NCBI RefSeq assembly: GCF_002159455.1
Contig: NZ_NFIQ01000001.1
Coordinates: 1-64,000, forward strand
Reading direction: 5' to 3'
Length of the DNA: 64,000 nt
Source of the DNA: Flavonifractor sp. An306
Lineage (GTDB): Bacteria > Bacillota > Clostridia > Oscillospirales > Oscillospiraceae
Positions 58,249-64,000 of this stretch are shown in pieces (position 1 is the first letter of the stretch; each line of letters opens with the position of its first letter). The notes under the pieces were generated by a model. That model was not told the DNA's origin and ran no database searches. It worked only from the letters and a program-made list of their open reading frames with translations. The position numbers and the translations under genes are program-made.

Positions 58249-59717
58249 CATTGGTGGGGGCGGGACCGGGAGACCCCGGCCTGCTGACCCGAAAGGGGCT
58301 GGAGGCCCTTCAGAACGCGGAGGTGGTGGTGTACGACCGGCTGGTGGGACCCGCCATCCTGGCCCTGATGCCGGAACAGGCCGAGCAGATCAACGTGGGC
58401 AAGCAGGCCTCCCACCACCCCATCCCCCAGGACCAGATCAACCGGATCCTGCTGGACAAAGCCCTGGAGGGGAAAAATGTGGTGCGCCTCAAGGGGGGCG
58501 ACCCCTTCCTCTTCGGCCGGGGCGGGGAGGAGCTGGAGCTGCTGGTCCAGCACGGCGTGCCCTTTGAGGAGGTGCCCGGCATCACCTCCGCCATCGCCGC
58601 CCCCGCCTACGGGGGCATCCCGGTGACTCACCGGGACTGCTGCTCCTCCCTGCACATCATCACCGGCCATCAGCGGGCGGGGAAGGAGCTGGATATCGAC
58701 TTTGAGGCCCTGGTGCGCACCAGAGGCACCCTGGTCTTTCTCATGGGGGTGACCGCCCTGCCCAATATCCGCGCCGGGCTGCTGGCGGCGGGTATGGACC
58801 CCGCCACCCCCGCCGCCGTGGTGGAGCGGGGCACCACCCCCGTCCAGCGGCGGATCTCCGCCACCCTGGAGACCCTGGGACAGGCGGCGGAGCAGGCCCG
58901 GGTGGAGAGCCCCGCCGTCATCGTGGTGGGCAGCGTGTGCGCCCTGGCGGAGCAATTTGACTGGTTCGACAGCCTGCCCCTGAAGGGGAAAACCGTGGTG
59001 GTTACCCGCCCCAAAGAGCGCATCGGTACCCTGTCCGCCCGGCTGCGCTCACTGGGGGCCCAGGTGTGGGAGTATCCCTGTATTGCCACCGTGCCGCTGG
59101 ATCCCTGCCCGGCCCTGGACGGGGCCATGGAGCGGCTTTCCCAGTATGAATGGCTGGTTCTCACCAGCCCCGCCGGGGTGGATACCCTGTGGCGGTGGCT
59201 GGAGGACCACGACAGGGACGCCCGTACCCTGGGCGGCGTGAAACTGGCCGCCATCGGCCCCGGCACCGACCGGGAGCTGGGCAAATATGGCCTGCGGACC
59301 GACTACGTGCCGGAGGTGTACGACGCCGCCCACCTGGGGGCGGGGCTGCCCGCCGGGGGAAACGTGCTCATCCTCCGGGCGGAGGAGGGCTCCCCCGCCT
59401 TGACAGAGGAGCTGGCCAGGCGTAACATTGCCTATGACGATGTGGCTACCTACCGCACGGTGTATGAAAATCCCCGCTCCCAGGAGCTGCGGGAGGCGGT
59501 GGAGGGGACGGAGGGGCTGCTGGTTACCTTTACCTCCGCCTCCACCGTGAAGGGCTTTGTGTCCTCTGTAGGGGCGGACGCGGACTTCTCCCGGATGGCG
59601 GGCATGTGCATCGGAGCCCAGACCGCCGCCCAAGCCCAAAAGCACGGCATAACCGTAAAAACAGCCAAAGCGGCCACCATGGACGCCCTGGTGGAATTGA
59701 TTGTAGAAGGTGTTTGA
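58233..59717 (+). CDS. cobA-hemD: Uroporphyrinogen-III C-methyltransferase fused to uroporphyrinogen-III synthase
   Basis: 494 residues with two consecutive steps in one chain. CobA (about 1-245: VTLVGAGPGDPGLLTRKGLEAL; VVVYDRLVG; RLKGGDPFLFGRGGEELELL; VPGITSAIAAPAYGGIPVTHRD) makes precorrin-2. HemD (about 250-494: LKGKTVVVTRPKERIGTLSARLRSLGAQV; LTSPAGVDTLW; TFTSASTVKGF) closes uroporphyrinogen III. The fusion is common in clostridia. Start at 58233 with GAAGGAGG; it overlaps hemC by 16 bases. Confidence 0.95.
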   Translation: MPGKVTLVGAGPGDPGLLTRKGLEALQNAEVVVYDRLVGPAILALMPEQAEQINVGKQASHHPIPQDQINRILLDKALEGKNVVRLKGGDPFLFGRGGEELELLVQHGVPFEEVPGITSAIAAPAYGGIPVTHRDCCSSLHIITGHQRAGKELDIDFEALVRTRGTLVFLMGVTALPNIRAGLLAAGMDPATPAAVVERGTTPVQRRISATLETLGQAAEQARVESPAVIVVGSVCALAEQFDWFDSLPLKGKTVVVTRPKERIGTLSARLRSLGAQVWEYPCIATVPLDPCPALDGAMERLSQYEWLVLTSPAGVDTLWRWLEDHDRDARTLGGVKLAAIGPGTDRELGKYGLRTDYVPEVYDAAHLGAGLPAGGNVLILRAEEGSPALTEELARRNIAYDDVATYRTVYENPRSQELREAVEGTEGLLVTFTSASTVKGFVSSVGADADFSRMAGMCIGAQTAAQAQKHGITVKTAKAATMDALVELIVEGV

Positions 59718-59718
59718 C

Positions 59719-60702
59719 ATGGAACTGATCCAACGGCCCCGCCGCCTGCGGGGCAGCGACGCGGTGCGCCGCCTGTGCCGGGAGACCCGCATGTCCCCCG
59801 ACAGCCTGATCTACCCCATTTTCGTGGACGAGACTCTGAAGGGCGTCCGGCCCATTGAGGCCCTGCCGGGGCAGAACCACTATGGGCTGGACAGCGTGCA
59901 CCTGGCGGTGGAGGAGTGCCTGGCCGCCGGGGTGAATCACTGCATCCTCTTCGGCCTGCCCGCCACGAAAGACGCGGTGGGCTCCTCCGCCTGGGCGGAG
60001 GACGGGGTGGTGCAGCAGGCCATCCGGGCCATTAAGCAGAAGTACCCCGACTTCTACGTGATCACCGACGTGTGCATGTGCGAGTACACCGACCACGGCC
60101 ACTGCGGCATCCTCCACGGCCATGAGGTGGACAACGACAAGACCCTGGAGGTGCTGGCCAAAACCGCCCTCTCCCACGTCCAGGCGGGCGCCGACATGGT
60201 GGCCCCCTCCGACATGATGGACGGCCGGGTGGCCGCCATCCGGGCGGCGCTGGACGAGCATGGATACACCGGCACCCCCATCATGGCCTACTCCGCCAAG
60301 TACGCCTCCGCCTTCTACGGGCCCTTCCGCTCGGCGGCGGGCTCCGCCCCCTCCTTTGGGGACCGGAAGGGCTACCAGATGGACCCCCACAACGGCCGGG
60401 AGGCCCTGAAGGAGTGCGCTCTGGACATTGAGGAGGGGGCGGACATCATCATGGTCAAGCCCGCCCTCAGCTACCTGGACGTGATCCGGGCATGCTCCGA
60501 GGCCTACGATGTGCCCATGTGCGCCTACCAGGTGTCCGGCGAGTACGCCATGATCAAGGCTACCGCCGCCGCCGGGCTGATCGACGAGTACCGCATCCTG
60601 TGCGAGAGCGCCGTCTCCATCTTCCGGGCGGGGGCCAATATGCTGATTACCTACTACGCCAAGGAGCTGGCGGAGGCCATCCGGAAGGGGGATATCGGCT
60701 GA
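59719..60702 (+). CDS. hemB: Porphobilinogen synthase (delta-aminolevulinate dehydratase)
   Basis: Joins two 5-aminolevulinates. 327 residues: [22 protein letters not shown], the zinc-type site in [32 protein letters not shown], the Schiff-base lysines in [15 protein letters not shown] and [12 protein letters not shown]. Cysteines in the metal site suggest a Zn-dependent enzyme. The start at 59719 abuts the stop of the fusion gene. Confidence 0.96.
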   Translation: MELIQRPRRLRGSDAVRRLCRETRMSPDSLIYPIFVDETLKGVRPIEALPGQNHYGLDSVHLAVEECLAAGVNHCILFGLPATKDAVGSSAWAEDGVVQQAIRAIKQKYPDFYVITDVCMCEYTDHGHCGILHGHEVDNDKTLEVLAKTALSHVQAGADMVAPSDMMDGRVAAIRAALDEHGYTGTPIMAYSAKYASAFYGPFRSAAGSAPSFGDRKGYQMDPHNGREALKECALDIEEGADIIMVKPALSYLDVIRACSEAYDVPMCAYQVSGEYAMIKATAAAGLIDEYRILCESAVSIFRAGANMLITYYAKELAEAIRKGDIG

Positions 60703-61982
60703 TGGGACGCTCGGAGGAACTGTATGAGCAGGCGGTGAAGGTGCTGCCCGGCGGGGTCAACTCCCCGGTGCGGGCCTACCGGGCGGTGGGCATGGCCCCC
60801 CGCTTCATCACAAAAGCCGACGGCCCCTTCCTCTGGGACGAGGACGGGAAACAGTATATCGACTATGTGTGCTCCTGGGGCCCCATGATCCTGGGCCACA
60901 ACCATCCGGTGATCCGGGAGGCGGTGGAGCAGGCCGTGAAGGACGGCCTCTCCTTCGGAGCCCCCACCCGCCGGGAGGTGGAGATCGCCCAGCTGATGGT
61001 GGACCTGGTGCCCAATATCGAGATGGTGCGGATGGTCAACTCCGGCACCGAGGCCGTCATGTCCGCCGTCCGGCTGGCCCGCGGGGCCACCGGCCGGAAT
61101 AAGATCATCAAGTTCGAGGGCTGCTACCACGGCCACTCCGACTGCCTGCTGGTGAACGCCGGCTCCTCCGCCTTGGCGGGAGGCCACCCCTCCTCCGCCG
61201 GCGTGCCGGAGGATATCGTCAAGCACACCCTCACCGCCCAGTTCAACGACCTCTCCTCGGTGGAGGCCCTGCTGGAGGCCTGGCCCGGTCAGGTGGCCTG
61301 CATCATCGTGGAACCGGTGGCCGCCAACATGGGGGTGGTCAACCCCGCCCCCGGCTTCCTGGAGGGTTTGCGCAGGCTGTGCGACAAGAGCGGCGCCCTG
61401 CTGATCTTTGACGAGGTGATCACCGGCTTCCGGCTGGCCCTGGGAGGCGCCCAGGAGTATTTTGGGGTGAAGGCCGACCTGGTGACTTTTGGCAAGATCA
61501 TCGGCGGCGGCATGCCGGTGGGGGCCTACTGCGGCAGCAAGGCCCTGATGGAGCAGGTGGCCCCCTGCGGCCCGGTGTATCAGGCGGGCACCCTCAGCGG
61601 CAACCCGGTGGCCATGGCCGCCGGACTGGCTCAGCTCACCTATCTGTGGGACCATCCGGAGGTCTATACCGACATCGCCGCCAAGGCCCAGTGGCTGGCG
61701 GAGGGGATGCGCGCCGCCGCCGCGGAGGCGGGGGTCCCGGTGGCGGTGAACCAGATTGGTTCCCTCCTCTCCCCCTTCTTCACCCCCACGGAGGTAAGTG
61801 CCTTCGTGGACGCCAAGGGCAGCGACGTGGGCCGGTACGCCAAGTATTTCCAGGGAATGCTCCATCATGGGATTGCCCTGGCCCCCGCCCAGTTCGAGGC
61901 CATGTTTGTCTCCGCCGCCCACACCCAGGCGGAGCTGGAGGCCACCCTGGCGGCGGTCAAGGCCGTATTCCCTCAGCTGTAA
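60702..61982 (+). CDS. hemL: Glutamate-1-semialdehyde 2,1-aminomutase
   Basis: Makes 5-aminolevulinate from the HemA product. 426 residues: [78 protein letters not shown] and the PLP Lys265 in [18 protein letters not shown] shares a base with the hemB stop. It is the last gene of block 2, followed by a terminator. Confidence 0.96.
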   Translation: MGRSEELYEQAVKVLPGGVNSPVRAYRAVGMAPRFITKADGPFLWDEDGKQYIDYVCSWGPMILGHNHPVIREAVEQAVKDGLSFGAPTRREVEIAQLMVDLVPNIEMVRMVNSGTEAVMSAVRLARGATGRNKIIKFEGCYHGHSDCLLVNAGSSALAGGHPSSAGVPEDIVKHTLTAQFNDLSSVEALLEAWPGQVACIIVEPVAANMGVVNPAPGFLEGLRRLCDKSGALLIFDEVITGFRLALGGAQEYFGVKADLVTFGKIIGGGMPVGAYCGSKALMEQVAPCGPVYQAGTLSGNPVAMAAGLAQLTYLWDHPEVYTDIAAKAQWLAEGMRAAAAEAGVPVAVNQIGSLLSPFFTPTEVSAFVDAKGSDVGRYAKYFQGMLHHGIALAPAQFEAMFVSAAHTQAELEATLAAVKAVFPQL

Positions 61983-61989
61983 GACACAA

Positions 61990-62023
61990 AAAAACCGTGG
62001 ACCTGCCGGTCCACGGTTTTTTG
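61990..62023. terminator. Bidirectional terminator at the end of the cobalamin/tetrapyrrole block
   Basis: Perfect 15-bp stem (61990-62004 with 62009-62023), TGCC loop, A6 on one side and T6 on the other; it separates hemL from the convergent radical SAM gene. Confidence 0.92.
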
Positions 62024-62028
62024 CGTTT

Positions 62029-63555
62029 TTACTTAGTGGGGTGCAGACCCATGACCATCCGCCGCCAGACCACATAGCCCTTCTTGTACAGGTAGCGGGT
62101 GCGGGCCATCTTCTGAGCCTGGGCGTAGCAGAGGTCCAGCTCCACCATGTGGGCCGTGGGGTCGGACTCCCAGGACAGCAGCTTTTTGCGGAATTTCTCA
62201 AACTGCCAGCAGTAGATCATGCGGTACCAGGCCTGGCTTTCCTGGGAGGCGTCCTGCTTCCAGTAGGCCCCGAACTGCTCCTCCATGGGGGCGAACATGA
62301 CCCCCTCCATCTCCTCCGGTGTACACAGACCCTGGTCAATGGCCATGTCCACGATGTCGGTGCCCGGCAGGAAGTTGAGGCCGTGGAGCTGAAGCTCATA
62401 GGGGGAGGGGAACTGTTTCACCAGGTAGTAGGATTCCTTCAAATCCTGGATGGTCTCAAAGGGGTGCTGGAGCATCAGATCGAAGCTGCCCCAGAATACC
62501 CCCGCCGCCCGGATGGCCTTGATGGCGTTGAGGATCTCCTCCTGGGTCTCATACCGGTGGAAGATGTCCCGGCGCACCCGCTCCGAGCCAGACTGGATGC
62601 CCATGATCACCTCGGTGAGGCCCACGGATTTCAGCTTCTTCAAGGTCTCCAGATCCACCATCTTGGGGTGGGACCAGATGGTGAAGGGCAGGTGGATGCG
62701 CTTGCCGTACTCCTTCACAAACTCGTCCACCCAGCCGGGCAGGTTGGGGAAGATCTCGTCGTAGAAGTGGATGAACACCAGCTTCTTGCACTTCTTTTTG
62801 GCCTCCACCAGCTCGTCGATGACGCTCTTTACCGAGCGGGTGCGTACCCCGTGGATGCCCTTGGGCAGCAGCCGCCGCAGATTGACGCAGCAGCAGTAGG
62901 AGCAGGTGAAGGGACAGCCCCGGGAGGCGATGACCTCATAGCTGCGGGTGGACAGCTGGGGGTCTCCCTCCACCAGGGTGTCGTGCTCGATGTAACAGGC
63001 GCCCTTGCTGTCCACCACCGGCAGGCCGCACTGGTCCACCTCGTTTACCAGCCCGCCGATGTCGTTGCAGTGGGCCTCGCTTCCCTCCATCCAGCACAGG
63101 GAGGGGATGTCGGTGTAGTCGGTGCCGTTGCGCAGGGCGTTGGCCAGCCGGCACAGGTTCTCCTCGCCGTCGGCCCGGAGGACGAATCTGGCCCCCCGCT
63201 CCAGCATCTTCTGAGGAAACATGGTGGCGAAGGCTCCGCCGCACACCACCGGGGCGGAGGTGGCGGACAGGGCGGCGTCCAGCACCTGGTACACCGTGTC
63301 CAGATACATGGAGCTCATCACAGAAAGGCCCACCAGCACCGGATTGGCCTCGGCCACCACCTTGCGGAAGAGCTCCAGCTCCTGCTGGGTGGTGGGGCTG
63401 GGCCGGACGGAGTTGAAGTCCTTGTAAAAGACGGTGCGCACGGCGTAGCCCGCCCGCTCCAGGGCGGCCTGAAGGTAGCGCACCCCCAGGGCCTTCTTGT
63501 TATAAAAGGCCACCAGCACCACAGTGGGCTTGGCGGCGGCGGAAATTTCCGGCAT
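62029..63555 (-). CDS. Radical SAM protein with N-terminal B12-binding-like domain
   Basis: 508 residues. The N-terminal Rossmann-like domain (about 1-145: TVVLVAFYNKKALGVRYLQAALERAGY; VLVGLSVMSSMYLDTVYQVL; PVVCGGAFATMFP) resembles class B radical SAM enzymes. The cluster motif is RGCPFTCSYC (CxxxCxxC, about residues 212-219), followed by FYDEIFPNLPGW and GIQSGSERVRRDIFHR. I see no DxHxxG cobalamin motif, so binding of B12 is uncertain. The start at 63555 has AGGAGG; the substrate is unknown. The C-terminus is a helical domain with many basic residues. Confidence 0.85.
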   Translation of the reverse strand: MPEISAAAKPTVVLVAFYNKKALGVRYLQAALERAGYAVRTVFYKDFNSVRPSPTTQQELELFRKVVAEANPVLVGLSVMSSMYLDTVYQVLDAALSATSAPVVCGGAFATMFPQKMLERGARFVLRADGEENLCRLANALRNGTDYTDIPSLCWMEGSEAHCNDIGGLVNEVDQCGLPVVDSKGACYIEHDTLVEGDPQLSTRSYEVIASRGCPFTCSYCCCVNLRRLLPKGIHGVRTRSVKSVIDELVEAKKKCKKLVFIHFYDEIFPNLPGWVDEFVKEYGKRIHLPFTIWSHPKMVDLETLKKLKSVGLTEVIMGIQSGSERVRRDIFHRYETQEEILNAIKAIRAAGVFWGSFDLMLQHPFETIQDLKESYYLVKQFPSPYELQLHGLNFLPGTDIVDMAIDQGLCTPEEMEGVMFAPMEEQFGAYWKQDASQESQAWYRMIYCWQFEKFRKKLLSWESDPTAHMVELDLCYAQAQKMARTRYLYKKGYVVWRRMVMGLHPTK

Positions 63556-63616
63556 AATTGGTGAACCTCCTGACAAAAATCCAAAAATAACCCGAATTTA
63601 CCAGTATAACAGCACC

Positions 63617-63644
63617 ATTATACCGGACAATGTGGAAAAGTCAA
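63617..63644 (-). promoter_or_regulatory. Promoter of the radical SAM gene
   Basis: On the minus strand TTGACT (63639-63644), 16-base spacer, perfect TATAAT (63617-63622), about 62 bases before the start codon. Confidence 0.75.
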
Positions 63645-63654
63645 GGGCTCCCCC

Positions 63655-64000
63655 CTAGAACAGCCAGAACAGGATTTCCTGAGAAACCGCCATGCCCGCC
63701 TTGCGCTGGAGGGCCAGGGAGGGAGCGTTGTCGGTGAATACCTGGCCGTAGGCGTACTGCCCCCGGGACAGGGCCAGAGACACCACCCCGCGGAGCAGGG
63801 CCTCCCCGATCCCACGGCGGCGGTAGGGGGGCAGCACCTCCAGCATGCCGATGGCCCCCTCGATGTGGAACCCGGCAAAGCCGGCGGGTTTTCCATTCAC
63901 AAAGGCCCCCAGCATCCCCCGGTCTATGGCCCCCTCCATGTACGCCACCCCCCCGAAGGCGTGGCTGTAGTGGTCGTAGACCCAGGGAGCCCAGGACCGG
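63655..64000 (-). CDS. GNAT family N-acetyltransferase, cut by the window edge
   Basis: The frame is open to the end of the window, so the true start lies outside; at least 114 residues are visible, beginning RSWAPWVYDHYSHAFGGVAY. The acetyl-CoA motif A is MLEVLPPYRRRGIGEALL, followed by YGQVFTDNAPSLALQRKAGM. The internal GTG at 63948 is not the real start, because upstream sequence continues in frame in the expected style. Substrate unknown. Confidence 0.8.
   Translation of the reverse strand, partial: RSWAPWVYDHYSHAFGGVAYMEGAIDRGMLGAFVNGKPAGFAGFHIEGAIGMLEVLPPYRRRGIGEALLRGVVSLALSRGQYAYGQVFTDNAPSLALQRKAGMAVSQEILFWLF

Noticed and set aside
58233-59717. CobA-HemD fusion as a novelty
   Set aside because: A frequent fusion in Firmicutes, therefore annotated but not reported as a finding.
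1-64000. Mobile elements, prophage genes, CRISPR arrays, tRNA or rRNA genes
   Set aside because: No transposase, integrase, phage structural gene, terminal inverted repeat pair, repeat-spacer array or recognisable tRNA/rRNA sequence was seen on either strand by inspection; a tRNA scan was not run.

Overview
The window is a chromosomal segment of a GC-rich, low-mobility Firmicute. Gene content and protein style (NifS/NifU pair, T-box, cobalamin riboswitches, rpsF-ssb-rpsR, DUF1846, SLH/BspA-type surface protein, BlaI/BlaR1-like pair, DUF4179 anti-sigma) point to the class Clostridia, most likely an Oscillospiraceae gut anaerobe of the Flavonifractor/Pseudoflavonifractor/Lawsonibacter kind. That placement is inference from family knowledge; no rRNA or tRNA gene is present to confirm it. 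I see no insertion sequence, prophage, CRISPR array or replication origin.

Left part (1-16.4 kb), metabolism and transport. A minus-strand operon (TIGR04255 protein, GNAT, nicotinamidase, nicotinate phosphoribosyltransferase) salvages nicotinamide. It is followed by an aldose-epimerase-like gene, an AI-2E transporter, the nifS-nifU Fe-S assembly pair, and the methionine ABC transporter. In that transporter metNI has its own promoter and terminator, and metQ sits behind a Met-type T-box. Next come an ECF sigma/DUF4179 pair, cysK, and an Rrf2 regulator with a palindrome inside its own promoter. The aroF-tyrA operon (DAHP synthase, prephenate dehydrogenase) is preceded by a short Tyr/Trp-rich leader peptide and a strong terminator, which is the layout of a translation-coupled attenuator.

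Middle part (16.4-36.6 kb), envelope and regulation. A broken LRR/SLH surface-protein gene is followed by rpsF-ssb-rpsR. A BlaI/BlaR1-like locus with two operator dyads has a single-base frameshift in each regulatory gene. Then come DUF1846, a two-component system divergent from a lipoprotein serpin, a phosphopantetheinyl transferase, a diacylglycerol glycosyltransferase with a flippase-like membrane protein, a ROK sugar kinase, a CtpE-type P-type ATPase, and an XRE regulator carrying membrane helices.

Right part (36.7-62.0 kb), a nearly complete anaerobic cobalamin factory on the plus strand in two riboswitch-controlled blocks. Block 1 (cbiD, cbiF, cbiG, cbiH, cbiJ, cbiET, cbiA, cobT, cobU, cobS, a short second cobU-like gene, cobC, cbiB, cobD, cbiP, cbiC, cbiK) covers ring methylation, contraction, amidation and nucleotide-loop assembly. 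Block 2 starts with a second cobalamin riboswitch. It combines the cobalt importer cbiMNQO and cbiL with the whole route from glutamyl-tRNA to precorrin-2: hemA fused to a precorrin-2 dehydrogenase, hemC, cobA fused to hemD, hemB and hemL. Tetrapyrrole synthesis here is thus wired to B12 demand. A corrinoid adenosyltransferase and genes for making the lower ligand are not in the window. The right end holds a convergent radical SAM gene and a GNAT gene cut by the window edge.

Most noteworthy: the aromatic leader-peptide attenuator of aroF-tyrA, the hemA-precorrin-2 dehydrogenase fusion in a B12-controlled operon, the second short CobU-like protein with a degenerate P-loop, and three genes each disrupted by what looks like one missing base in a homopolymer, which raises the question of true decay versus assembly error.
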